This document shows, one piece after another, positions 37,406 through 46,736 of a stretch of DNA of 64,000 nucleotides. A program made the translations under genes and the position numbers. Numbering within the stretch: the stretch's first letter is position 1; every line of letters begins with the position of its first letter. The notes beneath the pieces are model-generated. The model was not told the origin of the DNA, did not search any database, and was given only the letters and a program-made list of their open reading frames with translations. The DNA comes from Vibrio nereis NBRC 15637 (GTDB lineage Bacteria; Pseudomonadota; Gammaproteobacteria; Enterobacterales; Vibrionaceae), in contig NZ_BCUD01000005.1 of assembly GCF_001591105.1 (NCBI RefSeq), forward strand, positions 62,001 to 126,000, in the 5' to 3' direction.

Positions 37406-40400
37406 TTAGCCAATGTTCTTACGTGCGTTTTGGAACATACGCATCCAAGCGCCATTCTCACCCCAGCCTTCTGGCGACCAAGAGTTAGCAACCGTACGGA
37501 ATACACGCTCTGGGTGAGGCATCATAATGGTTACACGACCGTCAGCTGTTGTCAGACCGGTAATCGCATTTGGCGAACCATTCGGGTTATTCGGGTATTG
37601 TTGCGTTGGGTTACCATTATTATCAACGTAACGTAGTGCTACAGTACCTGACGCTTCAATTGCGTTTAGGTGCTCACCGTCACGTACTTCTACACGACCT
37701 TCACCGTGAGAAACCGCGATAGGCATACGTGAGCCAGCCATACCATCGAAGAACACAGAATCAGACTTCTGTACTTCAACTAGACTAAAGCGTGCTTCAA
37801 AACGCTCAGACTCGTTGCGAACAAAACGTGGCCACAAGTCTGCACCTGGGATAAGTTCTTTCAGGTTAGAAAGCATCTGACAACCGTTACACACACCTAG
37901 GGAGAATGTCTCTTCACGGTTAAAGAACGCTTGGAACTGCTCACGAGCTTGTGCGTTAAATAGGATAGACTTCGCCCAACCTTCACCCGCGCCTAGTACG
38001 TCACCGTAAGAGAAACCACCACACGCTACCAGACCTTGGTACTCATCCAGTACCGTTTGGCCAGTCAGAATATCGCTCATGTGGATGTCGGTGGCTTCAA
38101 AACCAGCACGGTCAAACGCTGCTGCCATTTCAACGTGAGAGTTTACGCCCTGCTCACGCAGAATCGCCATCTTAGGTTTCGCGCCTTTTGCAATGTAAGG
38201 AGCAGCAATGTCTTCGTTCACATCAAAGCTTAGAGATACGTTCAAACCCGGGTCTGTGTTGTCTTTCTTCGCTTCAAATTCTTGGTCTGCACACGCTGGG
38301 TTATCGCGTAGAGCTTGCATCTTATGCGTTGTTTCAGCCCAGATAACACGTAGGTCTGTACGTGAACGCTCAAGTACTACAGCATCACCAGATGCGATAA
38401 CGAAGTTGTCTGACGCATCAACAGAACCAATCACGTGTGAACACGCTTCTAAGCCGTTAGCAGCTAGCGTAGATTGCACTGAGTCCAGGTCGTCGTTCTT
38501 AACCTGAACAACCGCACCTAGCTCTTCGTTAAATAGAACTGCTAGCGCATCTTCGCCCAGCTCTGCGATATTCGCTTTCACACCACAGTGGCCAGCGAAT
38601 GCCATCTCAGCAAGTGTTACGAATAGACCGCCGTCGCCTTTATCGTGGTAAGCCACTAGCTTGTCATCACGAACCAGTGTTTGCATTGCATCGAAGAAGC
38701 CTTTTAGCTGCTCAGCGTTGTCTACGTCTGCTGGTTTATCACCAAGTTGCTTGTATACCTGTGCCAGTGCTGTCGCACCCAAACGGTTCTTACCGTTGCC
38801 AAGGTCAACAAGGACTAGAGAAGACTCACCTTTGTCAGTGCGCAGTTGTGGTGTCACAGTCTTGCGTACATCTTCTACACGCCCAAACGCAGTAATAACA
38901 AGCGATAGCGGGGACGTCACTTCTTTGCTCTCACCGTTATCTTCCCACTTGGTTTTCATTGACATTGAGTCTTTACCAACCGGGATAGTCAGACCTAGCG
39001 CCGGACATAGTTCTTCACCCACCGCCTTCACCGCTTCGTAAAGACCTGCATCTTCACCTGGGTGGCCTGCTGGAGACATCCAGTTCGCAGACAGTTTAAT
39101 GTGTTTGATATCACCGATATCTGTCGCTGCAATGTTAGTTAGTGACTCACCAACCGCCAGACGAGCTGATGCGCCAAAGTCTAGTAGCGCAACCGGAGTG
39201 CGCTCACCCATCGACATCGCTTCGCCGTGGTAGGTATCGTAACTTGCCGCCGTCACTGCACAGTTCGCCACTGGAACCTGCCAAGGGCCAACCATCTGGT
39301 CACGAGCAACTAACCCCGTTACCGAACGGTCACCGATGGTGATTAGGAACGTTTTCTCAGCAACGGTCGGAAGACGAAGTACGCGGTCAACCGCTTCATT
39401 GATATCAATACCGTCACGTGTAATCGCTGGGCTATCAACTTTCAGCGTTTTCGCGTCACGGTGCATCTTCGGTGTTTTACCAAGCAAGATATCCATTGGC
39501 ATATCGATTGGCGTGTTATCAAAGTGAGAGTCTTCTAGTGTCAGGTGACGCTCTTTTGTTGCAACACCAACGACTGCGTAAGGTGCACGCTCACGCTTAC
39601 AGATTGCATCGAATGCTTCCATCTGTTCTGGCGCTACCGCAAGAACGTAACGTTCCTGAGATTCGTTACACCAGATTTCCAGAGGGCTCATACTCAACTC
39701 ATCATTTGGTACATCACGTAGCTGGAACTTACCGCCACGCTCGCCGTCGTCACAAAGCTCAGGAAGTGCGTTAGAGATACCGCCCGCGCCCACATCGTGG
39801 ATAAATGCGATTGGGTTCTCTTCACCTAGCTGCCAACAACGGTCGATCACTTCCTGACAACGACGCTCCATCTCTGGGTTTTCACGTTGTACTGACGCAA
39901 AGTCTAGGTCTTCAGCTGACTGACCTGACGCCATTGAAGACGCAGCACCGCCACCAAGACCGATGTTCATTGCCGGACCACCAAGTACGATTAGGCTCGC
40001 ACCAACAGGGATCTCTTTCTTCTGAACGTGCTCGTCGCGAATGTTACCCATACCACCAGCAATCATGATTGGCTTGTGGTAACCACGAATTTCTTCACCC
40101 GCGTGAGAGGTCACTTTCTCTTCGTAGGTACGGAAGTAGCCCAATAGGTTTGGACGACCAAATTCGTTGTTGAATGCCGCGCCGCCTAGAGGACCTTCAA
40201 GCATGATATCTAATGCGTTTACGATACGACCCGGCTTACCGAAATCAGTTTCCCAAGGCTGTTCAAAACCAGGAATACGCAAGTTAGAAGTTGTGAAACC
40301 AACCAAACCCGCTTTTGGTTTACCACCGATACCTGTCGCGCCTTCGTCACGGATTTCACCACCAGAGCCCGTTGATGCACCAGGCCATGGAGAGATTGCT

Positions 40401-41299
40401 GTTGGGTGGTTGTGCGTCTCTACCTTCATCAAGATATGCGCATCTTCATGGTGGTAAGTGTATTGGCGAGATTTTGGATCTGGGAAGAAACGACCCACTT
40501 TAGAACCGCTCATTACCGCTGCGTTATCTTTGTAAGCTGACAGAACATGGTCTGGTGTCGTTTCGAAAGTGTTTTTGATCATCTTAAACAGTGACTTATC
40601 TTGGTCTACGCCATCGATAGTCCAGTCTGCATTAAAGATCTTGTGACGACAGTGCTCTGAGTTAGCCTGAGCAAACATCATCAGCTCAATATCGTTTGGA
40701 TTGCGACCTAGCTTAGTGAAGTTCTCCACTAAGTAATCAATTTCGTCTTCTGCTAGTGCCAAACCAAGGGAAACGTTTGCTTCCTCAAGCGCAAGACGAC
40801 CACCTGCTAAGATATCAACGTGAGCGACTGGCGCAGGCTCTGCTACAGTGAACAGTGCCGAAGCTGCTTCAAGTTCCGTGAACACGGTTTCCATCATGCG
40901 GTCGTGAATTAACGCTTTCACTGCGTCAACTTGAGCTGGAGATAATTCCGACGCAGCTTCTACGTAGTAAGCGGTACCGCGCTCAAGACGCTTAACTTTG
41001 CTTAGACCACAGTTTTTTGCAATATCGGTAGATTTAGAAGACCAAGGTGAGATAGTTCCCGGACGAGGGGTCACTAGAAGCAAAAGACCTTGAGGCTCGT
41101 GCTCTTCGATCGTTGGGCCGTAAGTCAGCAGTTTTTCTAACTTTTCTAACTCAGGCGCATCTAGATCAGCGGTAAGATCAGCAAAGTGCATAAACTCTGC
41201 GTAAATACCTGTGACAGGTAAGTCTTGTTCACGACAAAGTTCCAGTAGTTTATTAACACGAAACTCAGATAGAGCTGGGGAGCCACGCAAAATTCTCAT
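37406..41299 (-). CDS. purL: Phosphoribosylformylglycinamidine synthase
   Basis: Large single-chain FGAM synthase, fourth purine step. Order: the N-terminal PurS-like domain ([19 protein letters not shown]), linker, two AIR-synthetase-like halves with ATP sites ([21 protein letters not shown] segment near 300), and a C-terminal class I glutaminase with nucleophile Cys in [10 protein letters not shown] and HGEGR near the end. Start taken at the ATG at 41297-41299 (1297 aa, E. coli 1295); the frame opens back to a TTG at 41320. It is preceded by a long structured leader and a PurR box. Confidence 0.97.
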   Translation of the reverse strand: MRILRGSPALSEFRVNKLLELCREQDLPVTGIYAEFMHFADLTADLDAPELEKLEKLLTYGPTIEEHEPQGLLLLVTPRPGTISPWSSKSTDIAKNCGLSKVKRLERGTAYYVEAASELSPAQVDAVKALIHDRMMETVFTELEAASALFTVAEPAPVAHVDILAGGRLALEEANVSLGLALAEDEIDYLVENFTKLGRNPNDIELMMFAQANSEHCRHKIFNADWTIDGVDQDKSLFKMIKNTFETTPDHVLSAYKDNAAVMSGSKVGRFFPDPKSRQYTYHHEDAHILMKVETHNHPTAISPWPGASTGSGGEIRDEGATGIGGKPKAGLVGFTTSNLRIPGFEQPWETDFGKPGRIVNALDIMLEGPLGGAAFNNEFGRPNLLGYFRTYEEKVTSHAGEEIRGYHKPIMIAGGMGNIRDEHVQKKEIPVGASLIVLGGPAMNIGLGGGAASSMASGQSAEDLDFASVQRENPEMERRCQEVIDRCWQLGEENPIAFIHDVGAGGISNALPELCDDGERGGKFQLRDVPNDELSMSPLEIWCNESQERYVLAVAPEQMEAFDAICKRERAPYAVVGVATKERHLTLEDSHFDNTPIDMPMDILLGKTPKMHRDAKTLKVDSPAITRDGIDINEAVDRVLRLPTVAEKTFLITIGDRSVTGLVARDQMVGPWQVPVANCAVTAASYDTYHGEAMSMGERTPVALLDFGASARLAVGESLTNIAATDIGDIKHIKLSANWMSPAGHPGEDAGLYEAVKAVGEELCPALGLTIPVGKDSMSMKTKWEDNGESKEVTSPLSLVITAFGRVEDVRKTVTPQLRTDKGESSLVLVDLGNGKNRLGATALAQVYKQLGDKPADVDNAEQLKGFFDAMQTLVRDDKLVAYHDKGDGGLFVTLAEMAFAGHCGVKANIAELGEDALAVLFNEELGAVVQVKNDDLDSVQSTLAANGLEACSHVIGSVDASDNFVIASGDAVVLERSRTDLRVIWAETTHKMQALRDNPACADQEFEAKKDNTDPGLNVSLSFDVNEDIAAPYIAKGAKPKMAILREQGVNSHVEMAAAFDRAGFEATDIHMSDILTGQTVLDEYQGLVACGGFSYGDVLGAGEGWAKSILFNAQAREQFQAFFNREETFSLGVCNGCQMLSNLKELIPGADLWPRFVRNESERFEARFSLVEVQKSDSVFFDGMAGSRMPIAVSHGEGRVEVRDGEHLNAIEASGTVALRYVDNNGNPTQQYPNNPNGSPNAITGLTTADGRVTIMMPHPERVFRTVANSWSPEGWGENGAWMRMFQNARKNIG

Positions 41300-41363
41300 G
41301 TGCTTAGGTCTCTTATGCAATTGTTAAGGTCTATTTACCTTTTGCGGTAAAATTTTGTTCGAG

Positions 41364-41446
41364 ATAAAAGCATTTTAATCGCGGCGAGAGGTGTACCGCC
41401 TAGTCATTCTAAGCAAATACCTCTCAACAAAGAGTAAAATGCTTTT
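41364..41446. repeat. 83-bp inverted-repeat element in the purL leader
   Basis: Perfect 13-base inverted ends (41364-41376 and 41434-41446) enclose an inner pair, GAGAGGT at 41385-41391 with ACCTCTC at 41419-41425, and a further GCGG/CCGC pair. A CCGAACCCTTCGG hairpin follows at about 41449. The purL transcript could fold this into one large stem. It may be a leader regulatory structure or a small mobile palindromic repeat; both remain open. Confidence 0.55.
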
Positions 41447-41561
41447 AGCCGAACCCTTCGGGCAGCGTTTGTGGCTCCTTTCTACTGCGTTATCGGCTTA
41501 TCAAGTAGAGTAACTACATATCAAAGCCTCTGCCTTATATAAAGAACCCACAAGCTGCTGC

Positions 41562-41594
41562 AAAAATTATCTCAAAAGGTCAATAGACCCTGAG
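41562..41594 (-). terminator. Possible attenuator hairpin in the purL leader
   Basis: On the minus strand CTCA-GGTC pairs with GACC-TGAG (41571-41594) around a 4-base loop. Five Ts follow at 41562-41566. GC content is low, so it would terminate weakly. It lies 17 bp after the leader mini-ORF. Confidence 0.35.
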
Positions 41595-41611
41595 GTGATA
41601 TTGGAATAAAT

Positions 41612-41644
41612 TCAGTCAGTTAGAACGTGTTCTATCAAACTCAT
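41612..41644 (-). CDS. Possible leader peptide upstream of purL
   Basis: A 10-codon frame, MSLIEHVLTD, begins about 22 bases after the predicted purL transcript start. It has a good ribosome site (GGAGAGGTGG, 7 bases before the ATG). A hairpin with a U-tract follows. The arrangement resembles an attenuation leader, but the codons show no run of one amino acid. Tentative. Confidence 0.35.
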   Translation of the reverse strand: MSLIEHVLTD

Positions 41645-41672
41645 ACCAATTCCACCTCTCCTTTGCGAGCGC

Positions 41673-41723
41673 ATTATATAGCAATTGTTTTTGTGATGTA
41701 ACACCAAAAGCAACCGTTTGCGT
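41673..41723 (-). promoter_or_regulatory. purL promoter with PurR operator
   Basis: On the minus strand -35 TTACAT (41696-41701) and -10 TATAAT (41673-41678) are 17 bp apart. A fully consensus PurR box, ACGCAAACGGTTGCTT, lies at 41708-41723 just upstream. Transcription would begin near 41666, leaving a roughly 370-nt untranslated leader before purL. The rest of the 41300-41848 gap (549 bp) is this leader plus the mltF promoter region. Confidence 0.75.
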
Positions 41724-41848
41724 CATTTTTTTTGTCAATTTAGAGGTACGCCAAAATCAAGAACTGGGTTCGATTACCTCTTCATTGTCTTGCCTTGTTA
41801 TGACACTTTGATATAAATGCCTGACTGGATGTATGAGATCGTCAACTA

Positions 41849-43378
41849 ATGAAAAAGTATTACCTACCCCACCTGCGTGCCTTAGCCTTAATGATAATCA
41901 GCATTTTGACACTTGCTGGCTGTCAAATTGAGTCTGCGCCTAAAAGCGATCTAGAGCAGATCAGAGAGCGCGGCGTTCTGCGCGTTGGGACACTCAACAA
42001 TCAATTATCCTACTACATTGGTCCTGACGGTCCTGCTGGCCTAGATTATGAGTTAGCACGCGAGTTTGCGAATCAACTTGGTGTAAAGCTTGAGATGAAA
42101 CCCGTTTATCGTGCTTCACGCCTTTATCCTGCGTTGCTAAATGGTGAGATTGACATTATCGCTGCCGGATTAACGCAGTCGACTGAACGGATGAAAAAAT
42201 TCAGACCTGGCCCTGCTTATTACTATGTCAGCCAGCAAGTCGTCTACAAACAAGGGAACTGGCGACCAAGAAGCCTCAAGCAGCTGTTAAAGAAGCAAGA
42301 AGAACTCGTTGAGAAAAACGAAGGCAAACCAATACTTCAAATTGTGGGTGACGCACACTTTAATCAAACTCTTAGCAATATCCGCTCTCAATATCCTGAA
42401 TTTCTCTTCGACGTTAACCAAGATGCGGATGTTAATGATCTGCTAAAAAATGTCTCAGATGGGAATTTACCTCTGACCGTTGCGGACTCTGTAGAAGTGT
42501 CTCTTTCGCAACGTATCTATCCTGATATCGCAGTTGCCTTCGAATTAACCGAAGATCAGCCAATTTCATGGTTCTTGAGACCTTCCCAAGATGAAAGTCT
42601 CTATGCACTCGTCATTGAATTCTTTGGGCACATCAAACAATCCGGCGAACTCGCGTCTCTAGAAGAGAAGTATATCGGCCACATCGGTTCCTTTGATTAT
42701 GTCGATACCAGAGCCTTCATTCGTGCGCTCGACTCTAAACTGCCAAAATGGTCATCACTGTTTCAAAAGTACTCAGAAGAGTTTGATTGGCGTTTGATCG
42801 CGGCCCTGGCTTACCAAGAATCGCATTGGAATCCGACCGCGAAGTCACCGACAGGCGTACGCGGGATGATGATGTTAACGCTCCCGACAGCAAAAATCGT
42901 TGGTGTTACCAATCGCCTAGACCCAGAACAATCTGTCAAAGGTGGGGTTAAATACTTGAGACGTATGGTTGGTAGAATTCCAGACTCTATTAGCGATCAT
43001 GAAAAGATCTGGTTTGCGCTCGCTTCCTACAACGTCGGATACGGTCATGTTATGGATGCGCGACGTCTAACACGCAAGCAAGGGGATAATCCTGACGCGT
43101 GGGCGGATGTGAAAGAGAGGCTTCCGCTGCTTCGTCAACGCGCTTATTACAGCCAAACTCGTTATGGTTATGCTCGCGGAGATGAAGCCAAAAACTACGT
43201 GGAAAACATTCGTAGATATTACCAAAGCATTATTGGCCATGTAGAGCAGCAAGCCGCCAAAGAAGATGAAGACAGCGCGAGTGATTTTACCGTGATACAA
43301 GTTCCGGAATCGGCACTGTCGAGTTCCATCAGTGTTTCTGGTGCAACATCTAGTGCTCAGCCAACCAACAGTCAGTAG
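41849..43378 (+). CDS. mltF: Membrane-bound lytic murein transglycosylase F
   Basis: Outer-membrane lipoprotein that cleaves peptidoglycan with formation of anhydromuramic acid. The signal peptide ends at lipobox LAGC with Cys25. A solute-binding (SBP_bac_3-like) regulatory domain spans about 40-270 (RGVLRVGTLNNQLSYY). A lytic transglycosylase domain spans about 300-460, with catalytic Glu in ALAYQESHWNP and GVRGMMMLTLPTA. At 509 aa it is near E. coli MltF (518). The Ser/Thr-rich C-terminal tail looks disordered. Confidence 0.94.
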   Translation: MKKYYLPHLRALALMIISILTLAGCQIESAPKSDLEQIRERGVLRVGTLNNQLSYYIGPDGPAGLDYELAREFANQLGVKLEMKPVYRASRLYPALLNGEIDIIAAGLTQSTERMKKFRPGPAYYYVSQQVVYKQGNWRPRSLKQLLKKQEELVEKNEGKPILQIVGDAHFNQTLSNIRSQYPEFLFDVNQDADVNDLLKNVSDGNLPLTVADSVEVSLSQRIYPDIAVAFELTEDQPISWFLRPSQDESLYALVIEFFGHIKQSGELASLEEKYIGHIGSFDYVDTRAFIRALDSKLPKWSSLFQKYSEEFDWRLIAALAYQESHWNPTAKSPTGVRGMMMLTLPTAKIVGVTNRLDPEQSVKGGVKYLRRMVGRIPDSISDHEKIWFALASYNVGYGHVMDARRLTRKQGDNPDAWADVKERLPLLRQRAYYSQTRYGYARGDEAKNYVENIRRYYQSIIGHVEQQAAKEDEDSASDFTVIQVPESALSSSISVSGATSSAQPTNSQ

Positions 43379-43389
43379 CTCGTCCAGTC

Positions 43390-43430
43390 TGAAACTTGTA
43401 TGTGTATTTAACCCACATATACAAGTTTCA
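43390..43430 (+). other. Hairpin after mltF
   Basis: Twelve-base perfect arms (43390-43401 and 43419-43430) with a further GTG/CAC pair inside. No T-tract follows, so this may be a weak terminator or a transcript-end stabiliser. Confidence 0.5.
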
Positions 43431-43558
43431 AGTCACTACTAGCCATGGGTTATAAAACTGTAACATTAGAATGATACAAAACGTACCGTAACCAATGACC
43501 AGCGATGCCCTAACGAGTAAGTAACTGGTTTAGTTTTGTCCCAATAGGAGGTCGTGTT

Positions 43559-43693
43559 ATGCATGGACGTAAACTGAAGTCAAAACGAATTAACAAAACG
43601 GTTGCGTCAAACCGTCGCAAGCGTATGTTGAGCAACAATAAGAAAAAAGTGATTGCACGCCACCGTGCCTTTATGAAATTGATTAGTGAGTAA
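43559..43693 (+). CDS. Unnamed 44-aa highly basic protein
   Basis: An open frame of 44 codons (MHGRKLKSKRINKTVASN at its start, then RRKRMLSNNKKKVIARHR) has a perfect AGGAGG ribosome site 7 bases before its ATG. About 19 of 44 residues are Lys, Arg or His. No membrane segment. Composition recalls small ribosomal or RNA-binding proteins, but I do not recognise the family and it is not L34 or L36. It stands alone between mltF and tadA, followed by a hairpin. Confidence 0.65.
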   Translation: MHGRKLKSKRINKTVASNRRKRMLSNNKKKVIARHRAFMKLISE

Positions 43694-43701
43694 CCCCCTG
43701 T

Positions 43702-43731
43702 AAGCAAACATCTAAATGAAGATGTTTGCTT
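43702..43731. terminator. Hairpin between the 44-aa gene and tadA
   Basis: Perfect 12-base arms (43702-43713 and 43720-43731) with a 6-base loop between convergent genes. No clear T-tract on either strand, so termination strength is uncertain. Confidence 0.6.
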
Positions 43732-43739
43732 GAAACCTA

Positions 43740-44255
43740 CTACTTCCCTTCATCTAAACGCTTAGCTTGCTTTTCTGCTTTTTTTTCTTTTCTTCGACGC
43801 TTAAAAAAGTTTTGTAGCTGAGAGCGACATTCCTCTTCAAGTAAGCCATGCTCTACATTTGCATAATGATACGCCGCTTGATGCTCAAATAGATTTAAGA
43901 CAGTCCCAGCCGCCCCGGCTTTTAGATCTGGAGCACCAAACACGACTCTTTTCACTCGACTATGCAAAAGTGCCCCGGCACACATCGGGCAAGGCTCCAA
44001 AGTCACATAGAGCGTGGTATCCAACAGGCGATAGTTTTCCAGTGTTTGACCTGCTCTACGCAAAGTCTGCATTTCTGCGTGGGCTGTCGCGTCGTGGTGG
44101 CCAATTGACTGATTCCAACCTTCCGCTATAACCTTACCATCTTTCACTAGTACCGCGCCGACAGGCACCTCTCCTTCAAGCTCTGCTTGTTCAGCTAACT
44201 GCATCGCGCGGCGCATAAATTGCTCATCTTCAGGCGTAAAATGTAACTCTGACAA
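43740..44255 (-). CDS. tadA: tRNA-specific adenosine deaminase TadA
   Basis: Converts A34 to inosine in tRNA-Arg(ACG). The cytidine-deaminase-like zinc site is visible: HAEMQ (His ligand and catalytic Glu, at about 60-62) and PCPMC (about 90-94). The start appears to be TTG at 44253-44255 (MSELHFTPEDEQF), which aligns with the E. coli N-terminus; the first ATG at 44216 would cut off conserved residues. Length 171 aa, with a Lys-rich tail. Confidence 0.92.
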   Translation of the reverse strand: MSELHFTPEDEQFMRRAMQLAEQAELEGEVPVGAVLVKDGKVIAEGWNQSIGHHDATAHAEMQTLRRAGQTLENYRLLDTTLYVTLEPCPMCAGALLHSRVKRVVFGAPDLKAGAAGTVLNLFEHQAAYHYANVEHGLLEEECRSQLQNFFKRRRKEKKAEKQAKRLDEGK

Positions 44256-44328
44256 CGTGGGACCCTAGTTTAGTATTTTGTATCTCATCAATGGCGCTAA
44301 GAATAACGGAAATCAGGCACCATAAAAA

Positions 44329-44363
44329 CAAAAAGGGCCCGTCACATTTGACGAGCCCTTTTT
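44329..44363. terminator. Terminator of the AbgT gene
   Basis: Long stem (44329-44343 and 44348-44363, interrupted by one bulge) with A- and T-tracts on both sides. It ends 20 bp from the AbgT stop. Confidence 0.88.
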
Positions 44364-44383
44364 AAAATTAAGTTCCAACCAAT

Positions 44384-45943
44384 TTACATGCTGTAAGTGT
44401 AAGGAGCTTGAATACCAAGTGGAATACCAATCGCCCAGTAACCTAACAAGAAGATAGACCAGCCAATCAGCATCGCAATAGAGAATGGCATCATTAGTGA
44501 TGCAAGTGTACCGATACCCGTCGACTTCACGTAACGTTGACAGTAAACCACCACAAGCGGGAAAAATACCATCAGTGGTGAAATAATGTTCGATACCGAA
44601 TCACCGACACGGTAAGCCGCCTGTGATAATTCTGGAGAAATACCAACCGCCATCAGCATTGGCACCAAGATTGGACCAATTAGAGCCCACTTCGCCGATG
44701 CCGAACCAATGAGTAGGTTCACAGACGCTGTCAGAAGAATCATACCAATAATGGTCGCTTCGCCTGGAAGGTTCATCGCTTTCAGTCCTTGAGCACCATA
44801 AAGAGCTAACATAGTGCCGATGTTCGATTGCGCAAACGCTGATAGGAACTGAGCACAGAAAAATGACATAACAATGTAAGCACCCATGGTCGACATGGTA
44901 TCAGCCATCGCCTTGATGATGTCATTACTGGTCTTAAATGCGCCTGACACTTTACCGTACACATAACCAGGAATGATAAATAAAATGAAGATCAACGGTA
45001 CGATCGACTTCATAATTGGTGCTGAAAAAGAGGTTATTTCACCATCAGGCGAACGCAATGCAGAAGTTTCAGGGATCAATGCCGCGACCAATACCGCAAT
45101 ACCCGCCATCATGGCCCAACCTGCATAGCGGAATGCTTTTGATTCCAGCTCAGTGAAAGAGCCTAGATCTGGCGCTTGCTCTGCATCATCATCGATTGGC
45201 GTATTCGTCAAACGCGGTTCGATGATTTTCTCTGTCACATACCAGCCAATACCCACAATAAGCATTGAAGATAAGCCCGTAAAGAAGATATTCGCTAATG
45301 GATTTACTACATAGTCAGGGTCTAGAACCTGCGCCGCAGTTTGAGTAAAGCCAGCCAATAAAGGATCAATACCTGATGGGATAAAGTTTGCAGAGAAACC
45401 ACCCGATACACCCGCAAATGCCGCAGCTATACCTGCAAGCGGGTGACGACCAGCCGCATGGAAGATAATACCACCGAGAGGAATAACGAGAACATAGCCT
45501 GCGTCCGCTGCCGTGTGTGACACAATAGCCACAAGAATAAGCATTGGAGTAAGAAGTTTCGCTGGCGTAAAGTTCAGCATCTTCTTAAGACCAGTCGTGA
45601 TAAAACCTGAAGAATCTGCAACACCCACACCTAACATAGCCACCAAAACGATGCCAAGTGGAGCAAAACCAGTAAAGGTTTTCACCATGTTAGCTAAGAA
45701 ACTTGCTAAAGAATCGCCAGTTAAAAGGTTGTTAATAGCAAGAACGTCGCCAGTACGAGGGTTAACTAGATCAAATGAAACGTTAGATAGCAGAGCAGAC
45801 GCGCCCCAAGTAATGATCAGTGCCCAAAAGAATAAAATTGCGGGGTCAGGTATTTTATTCCCTGCTCGCTCAATAAAGTTTAGAAAGCGATCCATGCCAC
45901 TAGCTTTAGCAGATGGTGCTTTATTGACTGCTTGGTTACTCAT
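44384..45943 (-). CDS. AbgT family transporter
   Basis: Inner-membrane transporter of the p-aminobenzoyl-glutamate family, 519 aa with about 11-13 hydrophobic segments. Recognisable stretches are NKIPDPAILFFWALII at about 29-44, GVADSSGFITTGLKKML and the C-terminal PLVVVYCQRYVKSTGIGTL. Relatives import aminobenzoyl-glutamate, and some were reported to export sulfonamides, so direction here is uncertain. Single gene; I do not assign abgT because no abgAB partner is present. Confidence 0.88.
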   Translation of the reverse strand: MSNQAVNKAPSAKASGMDRFLNFIERAGNKIPDPAILFFWALIITWGASALLSNVSFDLVNPRTGDVLAINNLLTGDSLASFLANMVKTFTGFAPLGIVLVAMLGVGVADSSGFITTGLKKMLNFTPAKLLTPMLILVAIVSHTAADAGYVLVIPLGGIIFHAAGRHPLAGIAAAFAGVSGGFSANFIPSGIDPLLAGFTQTAAQVLDPDYVVNPLANIFFTGLSSMLIVGIGWYVTEKIIEPRLTNTPIDDDAEQAPDLGSFTELESKAFRYAGWAMMAGIAVLVAALIPETSALRSPDGEITSFSAPIMKSIVPLIFILFIIPGYVYGKVSGAFKTSNDIIKAMADTMSTMGAYIVMSFFCAQFLSAFAQSNIGTMLALYGAQGLKAMNLPGEATIIGMILLTASVNLLIGSASAKWALIGPILVPMLMAVGISPELSQAAYRVGDSVSNIISPLMVFFPLVVVYCQRYVKSTGIGTLASLMMPFSIAMLIGWSIFLLGYWAIGIPLGIQAPYTYSM

Positions 45944-46189
45944 GGTAACTCCATTGTGTGATGTTGTTGCCTTAGACTTTTAAGAAATATTTTCCAGTCT
46001 TTTTATAGGCAACCATTCTATTCAAATCACAAAATGAAAGCACATGATTCCAGGATTTTTTGCAAATATGGAGATATATTTTGCAAAAATAGAAAACCAA
46101 AGACACACACTTGAAACATTACAGAAAAATCAACATATACACTTAGTAAACGAATTTGCAAAAACTGAGAATACATATTCGATGAAGCT

Positions 46190-46345
46190 ATGTTTTCTTG
46201 GGAGGTAAAAGGGATAATGGAGAAGCAAAATACTTCTCCTAGATATCTAAAGGGCGATAATAAACACCAATTTCTAAGCAGTTTAATACACCTTAATAGA
46301 ACCGCACACAACAGTGAGCTCGCTAGTCGAATTCACTGTGTTTAG
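46190..46345 (+). CDS. Doubtful 51-codon ORF
   Basis: An open frame from ATG 46190 (or ATG 46217, which has GGAGG 11 bases upstream) runs to a TAG inside the 3' end of the minor pilin gene on the other strand. The product ends NSELASRIHCV and shows no family I know. The surrounding 45944-46322 gap (379 bp) is AT-rich, with no other feature except the AbgT promoter region. It could be chance. Confidence 0.2.
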   Translation: MFSWEVKGIMEKQNTSPRYLKGDNKHQFLSSLIHLNRTAHNSELASRIHCV

Positions 46346-46736
46346 AGATCATGGTTTTCAGTTCTACTGATTGTTTTTCGCCATGGCGATCTTGCCACGA
46401 AGCTTCGATATGAATAGTTTTTAGTGCCCCCGACAACGTTGCTGTAGGCACTGACCAAGACAAAGTATACTGTGGGTTTGAAGTATCGTTCCCGGAAACA
46501 ATGCTGGTATCAAAGTTTGCAAAAGGCATCGCGGGGACTGCTGAGGATGTTCCACGAGTACGAAACCACTCCAATTTCTGCTCAGCAAGGTTTAGAGCTT
46601 CAATACTGTGCATTGCGTAATCTGCGCGCTGCTCAATATACGCTTGCAGCTTAACCAACCCCAGTGCACCAACACCAATCAAAACAAAAGAAATCATTAT
46701 TTCAATTAAGCTAAAACCTCGTTGCTTATTGTGCAT
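46323..46736 (-). CDS. Type IV minor pilin, PilV-like
   Basis: Prepilin with a short leader MHNKQRG and the N-methylation segment FSLIEIMISFVLIGVGALGL, including Glu5 of the mature protein. The GALGLVKLQ and YAMHSIEALNLAEQKLE pattern is typical of PilV-type minor pilins. At 137 aa it is the last of four leftward genes and overlaps the preceding PilX-like gene by 11 bp. By position it corresponds to VC0861 of V. cholerae, from memory. Confidence 0.85.
   Translation of the reverse strand: MHNKQRGFSLIEIMISFVLIGVGALGLVKLQAYIEQRADYAMHSIEALNLAEQKLEWFRTRGTSSAVPAMPFANFDTSIVSGNDTSNPQYTLSWSVPTATLSGALKTIHIEASWQDRHGEKQSVELKTMISKHSEFD

Noticed and set aside
38661..39041. 126-codon open frame on the plus strand
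   Set aside because: Antisense shadow inside purL. Low-complexity composition and no ribosome site.
46027..46311. 94-codon open frame on the minus strand
   Set aside because: AT-rich gap between the AbgT and pilV-like genes, no ribosome site or homology; hydrophobic stretches follow from T-rich codons.
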